A stretch of 64,000 nt of DNA from an uncultured Aquimarina sp. (GCA_947502885.1 CANNBP010000002.1:186001-250000), one strand, 5' to 3'; counted from the stretch's first letter, positions 1 to 10,670 are shown. The notes: a model not told the origin generated them from the letters alone. Numbers and translations are program-made.

Positions 1-2666
1 TTATTGATGTTAAATTGTCTGATTCTAATAAAATAATAGCCACATGGGGAGGAGGATTACATAAAATAAGTGATCAAAATGTAATTTCTGTAATTACACC
101 AAAGGATAGTTTAAAAAAACTTCAACGTGTTACAAGTTTGTATAATGGTTTTATTACAAAATTTATAGGTAATAATTTCAGTAGATATATAAAAGATGGT
201 AGAAATTATGATATTAAGGATTTTTATGTTTATCAAAAAAATGGTCAACTTTATTCTCATGTTGTAAATAGTGCGCATAGTCCAATTTCAGGCAGTTTGA
301 TACAAAACGCCGGTGATTTAGAGCTTGATTATAAAAAAGTAGATGGTAGAGTTTTTTTCTTTAATGAAACTTTTTCAAATAAGAATAGAGTAGATGGTGT
401 TTTTGAACTTTGTGATGGTCTGCAGCTGAACGAAGTTTTTAGTTTTTTAAATGGCAACAAAATATATGACATCGGAAAATATGATAATTCAACTTGGTAT
501 GCCTTGACTAAAAATTCGTTAGTGCTTTTTTCTGAGAAAAATGGAGTCATTAAGCACAAGGATTTTGTGAATTCAGACGGTAGTTTAGTGAAGTTCTATA
601 AAAAAAGTAATATAGAGGTTTATGTGCAGGAAAATCATAATGGAAATCAAAGCATTTATGTATATGACTTGAAGAAAAAGGAATGGTATAAACTGCCTAG
701 AGAGTACCTGAAAAAGAGCTTAGTTAGTGATGTTTTGATTGACTATAATGATAATATTTGGATAAGCACATATGGTAATGGTTTAATTAAAGTAGAAAAA
801 CGATCATGTTTACCAATAGTCAAGTCATTTGAGTTAAAAAACGGTTTAGATTTTATAGAAACTCCTTCAGGTGGGTATTTTTTGTTAGAGCAATATTCAA
901 TTAATTATATAAATAAAGAGTTAGAATTTATTAATCGACGTAAAATGCCAAAATCTTATGTTTTCACACGTGAATATAAAGATACCATTGCAATAGTTGG
1001 TAATAGATCTGATCTTAAAGAGTTTGATTTTGAGGGGAAAAGAATAAAATTCGAAGAAAAGCTTAGGTTGTATACGAATAAAAGGGACTCTATCTTTTAT
1101 TTAGAAAATAATTTGGTTGTAAAACGTGGAGATATTACTCAAAAACTCTTGTTTAATGGGCAAGATCCGAAATATAAAAATATAGATATAGAAGATGTAC
1201 TCGTTTATGATGATAAAATTTGGTGTGCATCAAATATGGGAGTTCATGTTTATGAACTTACTACATTTGAATTACTAAAAAATATCTCGGTAAAGGATGG
1301 CTTATCTAGTAATTATGTAAAGAAACTAGCACCGTCAAAAAATGGAATATGGATTGCAACAATTAATGGTGTTCATAGGTTCGAGAATAATCAAATTAGT
1401 ACTGTTGATTTGGATAATGGAGATCAGTCTCATCAAATAAATACTATCTATAATGATCGTTTTGATCAGTTGTGGATTGGTACGCAAAAAGGACTTTCAT
1501 TATATAAAAACGCTAGTACTTATCATTTTTATGAGGATGGAGGTATGTCTTCATCATTTGCGTCAAAAATTTTTGCAGATCAACAAGGTAGAATTTGGGT
1601 GTTTGGAAATAATGGAGTGGATGTTATTGAAAACAATTGGCCATTTGCTCCAGAACCTGCGCCATTCTTTAATGTAAATCAAATAAAAACCAATTTTGAG
1701 TTTGAGTTTGTTGATTATTCGAAGTTCTCAAAAGTTATGGAGTTTCAGGTTAATACTCAAGAATGGCAAAGCTTTAATACCCGTAAGCTTAATTTTGATA
1801 ACTATAAGTATGGAAAGTATAAGATACAGTTTCGTGTAAGAAAACTTAATAGTGACTGGGATTATTCGAAAAAATTTTACTTTTCAATACTTAGGCCATG
1901 GTATATCGAATGGTATATGATTGTTAGTTATGTTATTGTCGTATTGGTGATTGTATCTGTGTTTGTGGTAATGTATCTAAAACGTTTAAAAAGACGAAAT
2001 AAAGTGTTAAGAGGGGTGATTGAGCATTCTAAAACTTTACAAGCAGAATTGGATAATGTTAGAGAAAATGTAGCTCAAGATTTTCATGATGAATTAGGAA
2101 ACAAATTAGCAGGAATTACGGTTTTATCGGATAGAATTTTGGATGGTCATATTGATCAAAAATCCAAAATGTATAAAGATCTTTTTCGTATTAATAAAGA
2201 TGCTAAGTCTTTGTACTATGGTATAAAGGATTTTATATGGAGTATAGATAGTAAACATGATGATCTAGAGGAGTTGGTTCTTTATCTTCGGGATTTTGGA
2301 GAAAATCTATTTGCGAATAGTGATATTCAATTTTTTGTGAATCCAAACCTGGATCGATCACCAGTAAAATTACCTTATTATTGGTCAAGGCATCTTTTGC
2401 TGGTTTTCAAAGAAGCTATGACCAATATCTTTAAACATTCAAAAGCGAATCGAGTAGATTTTACTTTTACGCTGTTAGAAGATAAACTTACAATTATGAT
2501 TTTGGACAATGGTATTGGGTTTCATAAAGATGAACTGAAACGGAAAAACGGTTTAACCAATATGATGAAACGTGCTACTACAATAGGAGGTAGGTTGACA
2601 CTATTTTCTGATCAGGGAACTAAAGTCTTATTTGAAATCGAAATACCTAAAAAACCAATTGTTTAG
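1..2666 (+). CDS. Hybrid-type sensor histidine kinase: beta-propeller (Reg_prop) sensor, Y_Y_Y domain, TM, HisKA_3/HATPase; 5' end truncated by window edge
   Basis: Frame stays open upstream of the TTG at 15 to the window edge; propeller-like repeats (IWISTYGNGL, IWIATINGVH, LWIGTQKGLS), TM segment, DFHDELGNKLAGI H-box, DNGIGF N/G box. Confidence 0.88.
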   Translation, partial: IDVKLSDSNKIIATWGGGLHKISDQNVISVITPKDSLKKLQRVTSLYNGFITKFIGNNFSRYIKDGRNYDIKDFYVYQKNGQLYSHVVNSAHSPISGSLIQNAGDLELDYKKVDGRVFFFNETFSNKNRVDGVFELCDGLQLNEVFSFLNGNKIYDIGKYDNSTWYALTKNSLVLFSEKNGVIKHKDFVNSDGSLVKFYKKSNIEVYVQENHNGNQSIYVYDLKKKEWYKLPREYLKKSLVSDVLIDYNDNIWISTYGNGLIKVEKRSCLPIVKSFELKNGLDFIETPSGGYFLLEQYSINYINKELEFINRRKMPKSYVFTREYKDTIAIVGNRSDLKEFDFEGKRIKFEEKLRLYTNKRDSIFYLENNLVVKRGDITQKLLFNGQDPKYKNIDIEDVLVYDDKIWCASNMGVHVYELTTFELLKNISVKDGLSSNYVKKLAPSKNGIWIATINGVHRFENNQISTVDLDNGDQSHQINTIYNDRFDQLWIGTQKGLSLYKNASTYHFYEDGGMSSSFASKIFADQQGRIWVFGNNGVDVIENNWPFAPEPAPFFNVNQIKTNFEFEFVDYSKFSKVMEFQVNTQEWQSFNTRKLNFDNYKYGKYKIQFRVRKLNSDWDYSKKFYFSILRPWYIEWYMIVSYVIVVLVIVSVFVVMYLKRLKRRNKVLRGVIEHSKTLQAELDNVRENVAQDFHDELGNKLAGITVLSDRILDGHIDQKSKMYKDLFRINKDAKSLYYGIKDFIWSIDSKHDDLEELVLYLRDFGENLFANSDIQFFVNPNLDRSPVKLPYYWSRHLLLVFKEAMTNIFKHSKANRVDFTFTLLEDKLTIMILDNGIGFHKDELKRKNGLTNMMKRATTIGGRLTLFSDQGTKVLFEIEIPKKPIV

Positions 2667-2720
2667 ACGGTTGATGAATGATAAAAGAAGTTGATGCTAT
2701 TATTTAATTAAGATGTTACT

Positions 2721-3329
2721 ATGAAGAAAATTGTGCTAATAGAAGATTATCAGATTATAAGAGAAACTTATGTAGATATTATAAATGCTACTAGTTCATT
2801 TAAAGTGATTGGAGATTTTGAAAGTTGCGAACAGGCTTTGGAAGAATTAGAGTACTTAAAACCTGATATCATCTTTTTGGATATAACCTTACCAGGAATG
2901 GATGGAATACAAGGTATTCATGTAATTAAACAAGTTTTACCTAATGTGCAGATTATAATGGTAACCGTTCATGATCAGGCTAACTATATTTTTCAGGCAT
3001 TATGTACAGGGGCTATTGGATATATAACCAAAACGAGCGGAAAAAAAGAGATCATAGAGGCTTTGAATGAGTTAGAGAGAGGAGGCGCACCAATGAGTAG
3101 TGGTGTGGCTCGAAAAGTAGTTGAATCTTTTAAAGTGAAAAAATTTGAAAACCTAACAGAACGAGAAAATCAAGTTTTAGAGCATTTGGCGAATGGAAAA
3201 AGTTATGCGTTGATTGCTGATTCTATGTTTTTAAGTCTAAATACGATTAAAACACACATACGTAATATTTATGAAAAACTTCAAGTCAATAGTAGGGATG
3301 AAGTTATAAAGCTGTATAAAAATACTTGA
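2721..3329 (+). CDS. NarL/FixJ (LuxR-type) response regulator
   Basis: Receiver domain (FLDITLPGMDG) and LuxR HTH (LTERENQVLEHLANGKSYALIADSMFLSLNTIKTHIRNIYEKL); directly follows the histidine kinase. Confidence 0.9.
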   Translation: MKKIVLIEDYQIIRETYVDIINATSSFKVIGDFESCEQALEELEYLKPDIIFLDITLPGMDGIQGIHVIKQVLPNVQIIMVTVHDQANYIFQALCTGAIGYITKTSGKKEIIEALNELERGGAPMSSGVARKVVESFKVKKFENLTERENQVLEHLANGKSYALIADSMFLSLNTIKTHIRNIYEKLQVNSRDEVIKLYKNT

Positions 3330-3403
3330 TTTGTGTATGGTGTTTTTTTAATTCAAATAGGTAGAGATGTACGTTGTATTCTAGAAGTTCAACCTATTTA
3401 GAA

Positions 3404-3455
3404 ATGCTTTCTTTTTTTGTAAAAAAAGAAAAGCCCTATATATAGGGCTTTATAT
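3404..3455. terminator. Double hairpin terminator region
   Basis: CTTTCTTTTTTTgtAAAAAAAGAAAAG followed by AAGCCCTATATATAGGGCTT; lies between convergent genes. Confidence 0.65.
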
Positions 3456-3474
3456 TCATTTGTTGAGGTAATTT

Positions 3475-4167
3475 TTATTTTACAGGCTCAGCAAATACTT
3501 CTTCTAAAACAATGACATCTACTTCTCCAGAAATTTTAAGATCATTTCCTGTATCATTATCATCACCAACTACGTCAAATGAAAATGAAAATACTAGGTT
3601 GTGAGTTTCTTCATTAAAACTGTAGTTAGTAATACTAACGTTAGACACTCCTTCGTCATCACTTTCATGATTCCCTTCATCCAAAACAACAAATTTAAAG
3701 TCATCAGATATAATAGCATAATCATCAATATAGAATGATAATTCTTTAGTTTCATCTTCTTGCCCAGGATTGTTGATGTCTAATCCTACTCCTACAAGAG
3801 TTTCTTGCACATCATCATCAGGAGAGCTTAAAAATCTAGTTATGCTATAGTGGGTTACAGATTCTTCTTTTATTATACCAGAGAAATCAGTTAATTGGTC
3901 TCCTTCTACGGGTGTAAACTTAAACTCTGCGGTATCATTAAATGGGACATTATCAGGTCTCGTTCCTTCAAAAGTGACGGTTACACTTCCAAACTGAGTA
4001 AGCTCGTCAAAACCAACACCATTTTCTCCATCTTCTCCATTTGTTCCATTGATTCCGTCAACCCCAGCAATTCCATTAAGTCCGTTAGCACCGTCTTCTC
4101 CTTCGCAGTTAGAAAATAATATCCCAAGTGCACAAAATGCGGTAATTTTTAAGTAATTTTTTGTCAT
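3475..4167 (-). CDS. Lipoprotein with short collagen-like GXX repeat tract, function unknown
   Basis: Signal peptide and lipobox (LFSNC), then about ten GXX triplets (GEDGANGLNGIAGVDGINGTNGEDGENGVG). Confidence 0.7.
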   Translation of the reverse strand: MTKNYLKITAFCALGILFSNCEGEDGANGLNGIAGVDGINGTNGEDGENGVGFDELTQFGSVTVTFEGTRPDNVPFNDTAEFKFTPVEGDQLTDFSGIIKEESVTHYSITRFLSSPDDDVQETLVGVGLDINNPGQEDETKELSFYIDDYAIISDDFKFVVLDEGNHESDDEGVSNVSITNYSFNEETHNLVFSFSFDVVGDDNDTGNDLKISGEVDVIVLEEVFAEPVK

Positions 4168-4476
4168 TCCCTTTTGTTTTTAAGTTATCAGTATGTTCGC
4201 ATATATGCGAAAAAAGTGGCGCAAAAGTATACAGTATAATTAAAACACAAAAGGAAAATATGTTTTTTGTTTTGTTGAGTGTTAAAGCGTTGTTTTTTAG
4301 TGTTTTGAATTGTTTTTTTTAAGAAGTTTGTATTAAAAGTATAAAGGAATTTTAAGATGCTTTGTAGTTTTTACTTAACACTGAAAATAACTCATACTAA
4401 GTGTTAATTTCATATCAAATTTATTGCAAGTTTGTTTTGTAGATATATAACACTTTTGAGTATTTGAACTAGTCTT

Positions 4477-5055
4477 TTATCTGCCGTTATCTCTTGTTTT
4501 TATATTGTTAGAGCATAGCCGTACGATTTCTTCAATACGTTTGTCTCTAGTTTCTTTACGTTTTGCCTGATTAAGCCAAGATAAATAGTTTTTGCGATAA
4601 CTAGGGCTAAAATTCTGGTAGTTTGAAAATGCAATAGAGTTTTGGTTAAAAGCGTCTTGTAGATCTTTGGGTATTATTCCGTTCTCTACATCATCAAGTG
4701 CTATCCATGATCCATTATCCTTTGCAATATTAATGGCCGTTAAGCCACTTGTATGCATGAGGCCAGCTTTAGAAAGTTCAATAACATAACCTTTGTTAAG
4801 TTTACTCCAGACACTTTTAGGCTTACGAGGGCAAAAATATTGACGTCTTCGTTCATGATCTAACTTTTTTACGGTTGAATCAATCCATCCATAACAAATG
4901 GCAACTTTTACCGCTTCTTCCCATCGCATACTTGGAGTAGTACTTTCTACTTTATAGAAAATCAAATACACTCCGTTAGAACTATTGTGGTTTTCATGAA
5001 GCCATGACCGCCATTTCTGATCGTTTTCAAAATATAATTCAGGTTTAATAGACAT
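4477..5055 (-). CDS. YdeI/OmpD-associated family protein
   Basis: Family-like motifs RWEEAVKVAICYGWIDSTVKKLDHERRRQYFCPRKPKSVWSKLNK and C-terminal SPSYRKNYLSWLNQAKRKETRDKRI. Confidence 0.75.
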   Translation of the reverse strand: MSIKPELYFENDQKWRSWLHENHNSSNGVYLIFYKVESTTPSMRWEEAVKVAICYGWIDSTVKKLDHERRRQYFCPRKPKSVWSKLNKGYVIELSKAGLMHTSGLTAINIAKDNGSWIALDDVENGIIPKDLQDAFNQNSIAFSNYQNFSPSYRKNYLSWLNQAKRKETRDKRIEEIVRLCSNNIKTRDNGR

Positions 5056-5131
5056 AAAAAGAAAGTGATTTTGTTTTAAATGTACTAATTATCCTGTGCT
5101 ATTTCAAGCCAAAAGAAATGGTGATGTTTTT

Positions 5132-7948
5132 TTAATGAGCTTCTAGCCAATTGTTTCCTAGTCCCATGTCAACATCCAAAGGAACTTCAAGGGTGTAAGC
5201 GTTTTCCATTTCAGACTTAATGAGTGTTTTAATTTCTTCAAGTTCGGGCTTATAAACATCAAAAACCAGTTCATCATGAACCTGCAGTAACATTTTAGTT
5301 TTGTAGTTCTTATCCTGAAGCTTTTTATGAATATTGATCATTGCTATTTTGATAATATCTGCTGCACTTCCTTGTATGGGAGCATTAACAGCATTTCGCT
5401 CTGCTGCACCACGCACGATAGCATTGGCAGAGTTGATATCTTTAAGATAACGTCGCCTTCCTAGCACTGTTTGAACATATCCGTTTTCTCTTGCAAAATC
5501 TACCTGTTCGCTCATGTAATTGCGTAATTTAGGGTAGTTCTTGTAATAGGTGTCAATTAACTCTTTGGCTTCACTACGTGAAAGACTTGTTTGGTTGCTT
5601 AATCCAAATGCCGAAACACCATAAATAATACCAAAGTTTACTGTTTTGGCATTGCTACGTTGTTCTCTTGTCACATCTTCAATAGGTACGTTAAATACTT
5701 TTGCTGCAGTCGAAGCGTGAATATCTTCACCACTTTTAAAGGCTTGGATCATTGTTTCTTCTTGACTCAAGGCTGCAATGATTCGTAACTCTATTTGAGA
5801 ATAATCAGCTGCTAATAAAGTGTATTCTTCACTTCTAGGAACAAAAGCTTTTCTTACCTGTCTACCTCTTTCTGTTCGAATAGGTATGTTTTGTAGGTTA
5901 GGGTTGTTAGAACTTAATCGCCCTGTAGCTGCAACGGTTTGCATGTAATCGGTGTGTACATGCTTTGTGTTTTCGTCAACTTGGGTAGGTAAAGCGTCGA
6001 TATATGTGCTTTTAAGCTTTGATAACCCTCTGTAATCTAGGATATTTTGAATGATATCATGATCTTTAGCTAGATATGAAAGTACATCCTCTGCTGTAGA
6101 ATATTGCCCAGTTTTAGTCTTTTTAGGTTTGTCAACCAATTTCATTTTTTCAAATAGAACGATCCCTAGTTGCTTTGGTGAAGCAATATTGAATTCTTCT
6201 CCCGCAGCTGTATAGATTTTGGCTTCTAACTGTTTAATGTCGTTATCCAGTTCTGAAGATAAAGATGCTAAAAATTCTATATCCAGATTGATTCCTTCAA
6301 TTTCCATAGCCGCAAGAACTTTTAGCAGCGGAATTTCAATGTTTTCAAATAATGAAAGGGTATTAGCATCATTAAGTTCTGGTGCAAAATGTTCTTTAAG
6401 CTGAAATGTGATGTCGGCATCTTCAACTGCATATTCAGTTTGTTGTTCTATTGGGACTTGCCTAAATGATAATTGGTTTTTTCCTTTTTTTCCAATTAAT
6501 TCTGTAATAGAAATAGGAGAGTAATTAAGGTACGTTTCTGCTAGTACGTCCATATTATGTCGCATATCTGGATTAATAAGATAGTGAGCGAGCATAGTGT
6601 CGAATAACTTTCCTTTTACTTCTATGTTATATTTGGCCAGTACTTTGATATCATATTTTAAATTTTGCCCAATTTTTGTAATTGATTCTGATTCAAAAAA
6701 TGGCCTTAGCTCTTCAATTAACTTTTGTGCTTCGTTGCGATCTTCTGGAAAAGGAATATAAAAACCTTTTCCTGCTTCCCATGAAAAAGAAATTCCCACT
6801 AATTCTGCAACAAGTGGATTAAGACCTGTTGTTTCTGTATCAAAACAAACGTTTTCTTGTTGTAAAAGGTTCTGTAAAAATAATTTCATTGCCATTCCGG
6901 GCGCAACACTTTGATAAAAGTGTTCGGTAGTCTGTATTGTTTTTCTACTAGAAAATGAAGCTACTTCTGTCGAATTTCCATTGTCTCCAAATAAGGAAAA
7001 CTGACCTGCCCCGGCTTGAGAAGAACTCTTATTTGAAGATTTTTTTTCGGTTTTTGGTGTCTCTTCTCCAGAGAATATTTTGATGAAAGAGTCTTTTAAT
7101 CTTCTAAACTCTAATTCTTCAAAAATTTCTTGAACCTTTTGTGTATCTGGTTGTGTAAGCTCATATTCATCTCCATTAAAAGTAACATCGCAATCCGTAA
7201 TAATAGTAGCCAATTTTTTAGAAAGAAGCCCAAGTTCAGCATTTGCTTCAACTTTTTCTTTCATTTTACCTTTTAACTTGTCAGTATTGGCCAATAGATT
7301 TTCCATAGAACCATATTCTGCCAAGAATTTTTTTGCGGTTTTATCTCCTACACCTGGTAATCCCGGAATGTTATCAACAGAATCCCCCATCATTCCTAAG
7401 TAATCGATGACTTGTTCTGGTCGCTCTATTTCAAATCTTTTTTGAACTTCTGGGATTCCCCAGATTTCAATCCCATTACCCATTCGGGCAGGTTTGTACA
7501 TAAATATATTTTCAGAAACTAGTTGGGCGTAATCTTTATCTGGAGTTACCATATAGGTTGTGTAACCTTCTTTTTCAGCTTGTTTGGCAATGGTTCCTAT
7601 AAGGTCATCTGCTTCGACACCAGCCTGTTCTATTATAGGAATCTGCATGGCTTTTAAAATATCTTGTATGATAGGTACAGCTATTCGAATTGCTTCTGGA
7701 GTTTCTTGACGATTAGCTTTGTATTCAGGAAAAACTGCCAGTCTATCGGTACTACCTCCTTTATCGAAAGCAACTGCAAGATAGTCGGGTTTTTCTCTTT
7801 TGATAACATCAAATAATGAGTTTACAAAGCCCATTATGGCAGAAGTATCCTGACCTTTAGAGTTGATTCGTGGGTTTTTAATTAGTGCATAATATCCTCG
7901 AAAAATAAGAGCAAACGCATCCAAAAGAAAAAGACGTTTTTGTGACAT
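5132..7948 (-). CDS. polA: DNA polymerase I
   Basis: 5' nuclease, 3'-5' exonuclease (CFDTETTGLNPL) and polymerase motifs (AADYSQIELRIIAALS, RSNAKTVNFGIIYGVSAFGL, QVHDELVFDV). Confidence 0.97.
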   Translation of the reverse strand: MSQKRLFLLDAFALIFRGYYALIKNPRINSKGQDTSAIMGFVNSLFDVIKREKPDYLAVAFDKGGSTDRLAVFPEYKANRQETPEAIRIAVPIIQDILKAMQIPIIEQAGVEADDLIGTIAKQAEKEGYTTYMVTPDKDYAQLVSENIFMYKPARMGNGIEIWGIPEVQKRFEIERPEQVIDYLGMMGDSVDNIPGLPGVGDKTAKKFLAEYGSMENLLANTDKLKGKMKEKVEANAELGLLSKKLATIITDCDVTFNGDEYELTQPDTQKVQEIFEELEFRRLKDSFIKIFSGEETPKTEKKSSNKSSSQAGAGQFSLFGDNGNSTEVASFSSRKTIQTTEHFYQSVAPGMAMKLFLQNLLQQENVCFDTETTGLNPLVAELVGISFSWEAGKGFYIPFPEDRNEAQKLIEELRPFFESESITKIGQNLKYDIKVLAKYNIEVKGKLFDTMLAHYLINPDMRHNMDVLAETYLNYSPISITELIGKKGKNQLSFRQVPIEQQTEYAVEDADITFQLKEHFAPELNDANTLSLFENIEIPLLKVLAAMEIEGINLDIEFLASLSSELDNDIKQLEAKIYTAAGEEFNIASPKQLGIVLFEKMKLVDKPKKTKTGQYSTAEDVLSYLAKDHDIIQNILDYRGLSKLKSTYIDALPTQVDENTKHVHTDYMQTVAATGRLSSNNPNLQNIPIRTERGRQVRKAFVPRSEEYTLLAADYSQIELRIIAALSQEETMIQAFKSGEDIHASTAAKVFNVPIEDVTREQRSNAKTVNFGIIYGVSAFGLSNQTSLSRSEAKELIDTYYKNYPKLRNYMSEQVDFARENGYVQTVLGRRRYLKDINSANAIVRGAAERNAVNAPIQGSAADIIKIAMINIHKKLQDKNYKTKMLLQVHDELVFDVYKPELEEIKTLIKSEMENAYTLEVPLDVDMGLGNNWLEAH

Positions 7949-8084
7949 AATGTGAGTTAAAGAATTTTAAAAACGCAATATAAAAATAAGATTGGTCAAA
8001 ATGTGTTCAAAAAATAGAATAAATATCTGTATTGGTGCTTTTTTATTATTTGAGCTTTTTAAGCTTAGGTGAAATGTATAAAAA

Positions 8085-8115
8085 AGAAATGCCGTCAGAA
8101 CTGACGGCATTTCGC
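8085..8115 (-). terminator. Orphan rho-independent terminator on the minus strand
   Basis: Minus strand reads GAAATGCCGTCAG-TT-CTGACGGCATTTC then TTTTTT; perfect stem in the divergent polA/metallophosphoesterase intergenic region. Confidence 0.65.
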
Positions 8116-8401
8116 CCCAAAATAAAATTGATAACAATGTATCAATTGCTATAAATGCGGTTATGTTTTAATGCTATATCTCAAGCGTATTGTCCAGTAA
8201 TTAAGCTAATAAAGCAAAATTTTGAACGAAGTTACAAATAAAAATCTTACTTCTACAAGAAATTGGCAAGATTTATGAGGCATCGTCTATTGATTTTAAC
8301 GATTTTTATTGCCTAGGTTTGTTTATAGTTAATTTTTACTTAAAAAAAGCAATACCTTAAAAAGTAAGAATAGTTTTGCTTTAAATACAATTATACTTTA
8401 T

Positions 8402-9640
8402 ATGCGTTGGTTAATTCTTATTTTTTTATATGTTCTGGTAGAAGTATATGCTTATCAGGCAATAAAAACCATTACCAAAAACCATTGGATTCAAATCGGT
8501 AGTTTTATAATTTCTCTATTGATTTTGGGATATGTTATTTACGTGTTTGCGAATTACGATCGTAGTGTAGGACCTACAAAATACACACTTCGAGCAAGTG
8601 CTCTTCTCTTACTTACTTTGGTTCCCAAATTGGTTTTAGTTTTATTTATGTTTGGCGAAGATATTATTAGAGTTTGTGTTATGGGGTATAGGTATTTGTC
8701 AACTACATTTTTTGAAAATGGAGTCACTCAATACCTTCCCGATAGAAGAAAGTTTATCAGCCAAATGGCTTTTGGTATAGCGGCAGTACCATTTGCAGGT
8801 CTGTTATATGGAGTTTTTAAAGGTAAATATAACTTTAAGGTGATAAAGCATATTGTATATTTTGACGACCTTCCAAATGCATTTGATGGGTTTCGTGTTA
8901 CACAAATTTCTGATATACATTCGGGAAGCTTTGATGATGCTACAAAGATAGAATATGCAGTAGACCTAATTAATGAACAAAAGACAGATTTACTTTTATT
9001 TACAGGGGATATTGTAAATACCATGGCTAAAGAAATGGATGAATGGATTGATACTTTTAAACGTATTAAAACTCCTGAGTTTGGGAAATTCTCGGTTTTA
9101 GGAAATCATGATTATGGAGAGTATGTTACTTGGCCTAGTGAAGAAGAAAAGAATGCTAATTTTGAGGCAATAAAAGATATTCATACTAAAATTGATTTTA
9201 ATCTGTTACTTAATGACAGTGCTTTTATAGAAAAGGAAGGGGAGCGAATTGCAATAGTCGGAGTAGAAAACTGGGGACATAATTTTAAAAAAGCAGGTGA
9301 TTTGACTAAAGCTTCAGAAAAAGTGGATAAAGAAGACTTTAAGATTTTGTTAAGTCACGATCCTTCTCATTGGGAGCATGAAGTAAAAAAACATGATGAT
9401 CAGTATCATTTAACTTTAAGTGGGCATACTCATGGATTTCAATTCGGAATTGAAATACCTGGGTTTATTCGCTGGAGTCCAGTGCAGTATGTGTATAAGC
9501 AATGGGCTGGTATGTATAATGAAGAAGGGCGTTACCTTAATGTGAATAGAGGGTTTGGTTTTCATGCCTTTCCTGGTAGAGTTGGAATATGGCCAGAGAT
9601 TACTGTAATCGAGTTGAGAAAAGGAGCGAAACCTTCTTAA
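8402..9640 (+). CDS. Membrane-anchored metallophosphoesterase
   Basis: N-terminal TM helices; motifs ISDIHSG, FTGDIVN, LGNHDYG, LSGHTHGFQ. Confidence 0.9.
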   Translation: MRWLILIFLYVLVEVYAYQAIKTITKNHWIQIGSFIISLLILGYVIYVFANYDRSVGPTKYTLRASALLLLTLVPKLVLVLFMFGEDIIRVCVMGYRYLSTTFFENGVTQYLPDRRKFISQMAFGIAAVPFAGLLYGVFKGKYNFKVIKHIVYFDDLPNAFDGFRVTQISDIHSGSFDDATKIEYAVDLINEQKTDLLLFTGDIVNTMAKEMDEWIDTFKRIKTPEFGKFSVLGNHDYGEYVTWPSEEEKNANFEAIKDIHTKIDFNLLLNDSAFIEKEGERIAIVGVENWGHNFKKAGDLTKASEKVDKEDFKILLSHDPSHWEHEVKKHDDQYHLTLSGHTHGFQFGIEIPGFIRWSPVQYVYKQWAGMYNEEGRYLNVNRGFGFHAFPGRVGIWPEITVIELRKGAKPS

Positions 9641-9714
9641 TTCATAGAAAGTGTTATATTTACAATGATTTAATAGTCTATATATAAAGACCTAAATGTA
9701 AAAAGTTTTTGAAC

Positions 9715-10011
9715 ATGTCAAAGTTTGGAGATATAATAGGAAATGGAGTTCCGGTTTTATTGGACTTTTTTACTGAATGGAATGAGCCTTCTTTGGCCAT
9801 GCATCCTGTTTTAAAGGATGTGGCAGCGGCTATGGGAGATAAAGGAAAAGTTATAAAGATAGATGTCGATAAGAATGAAGAATTGGCTACTGCTTTACGT
9901 ATTAAAGGGCTTCCAACCTTAATGATCTATAAAGATGGAGAAATGGTTTGGAGACAAAGTGGAGAGCAGGATGCGAATACTTTAATTGGTCTTATGAAGG
10001 AGTTTCTTTAA
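9715..10011 (+). CDS. Thioredoxin-family protein lacking the CXXC motif
   Basis: Thioredoxin-like fold (VLLDFFTEWNEPSLAMHPVL, KIDVDKNEELATALRIKGLPTLMIYKDGE); WNEPS in place of WCxxC. Track start is TTG at 9709; ATG at 9715. Confidence 0.82.
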   Translation: MSKFGDIIGNGVPVLLDFFTEWNEPSLAMHPVLKDVAAAMGDKGKVIKIDVDKNEELATALRIKGLPTLMIYKDGEMVWRQSGEQDANTLIGLMKEFL

Positions 10012-10657
10012 AAACTATCGGCTCAAAAACAAATCCTTTTTTGTGAAAATGATCTAAGACCCCTGGTAAAGCAATTTTTAGATTTTTAGATGCTTTTATG
10101 CTGTCGTGAAAAACGATGATACTTCCTTGTTTTGTATTATTGATTACATTTTGTAAACATTCTTCTGGAGAAATTGATTGCTCCCAATCTTTGGATAGCA
10201 CATCCCAAAGTATAATTTGATATCCTAATTTTTTTAATGCTTTTAGCTTGGATAGACTTAATTGCCCATAAGGAGGTCTAAATATTAGTTGATCTTTTTT
10301 TATGGATGTGTGTTTGGTGATCTCATCCTGGCATCTTCTTGTGTTCTCTATGTATGTGTTTAAATCATTACTCCATGCTTTCAAATGGTTGTTTGTATGA
10401 TTGCCAACACTATGGCCGTTAGAAAGGATTTTACTAAAAATATGAGGGTATTTTACAATATTGTCCCCAATGCAAAAAAAAGTAGCTTTAGCGTTATATA
10501 GGGCTAGTTGATCTAATACAAATTCTGTTACATCAGGAATAGGTCCATCATCGAATGTGAGGTATAGCTTCTTTTCTTTTTTTGACGAAAAGTCCCAAGT
10601 GTATTTATTAAAAATGAATTTAATAAAACGGGGGGTCTTTGTCGGGATAATAGCCAC
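9992..10657 (-). CDS. Polysaccharide deacetylase family protein
   Basis: NodB-like motifs LTFDDGP, GNHTNNH, FRPPYGQLS. Confidence 0.9.
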   Translation of the reverse strand: MAIIPTKTPRFIKFIFNKYTWDFSSKKEKKLYLTFDDGPIPDVTEFVLDQLALYNAKATFFCIGDNIVKYPHIFSKILSNGHSVGNHTNNHLKAWSNDLNTYIENTRRCQDEITKHTSIKKDQLIFRPPYGQLSLSKLKALKKLGYQIILWDVLSKDWEQSISPEECLQNVINNTKQGSIIVFHDSIKASKNLKIALPGVLDHFHKKGFVFEPIVFKETPS

Positions 10658-10670
10658 CTTAGAATAGTTT

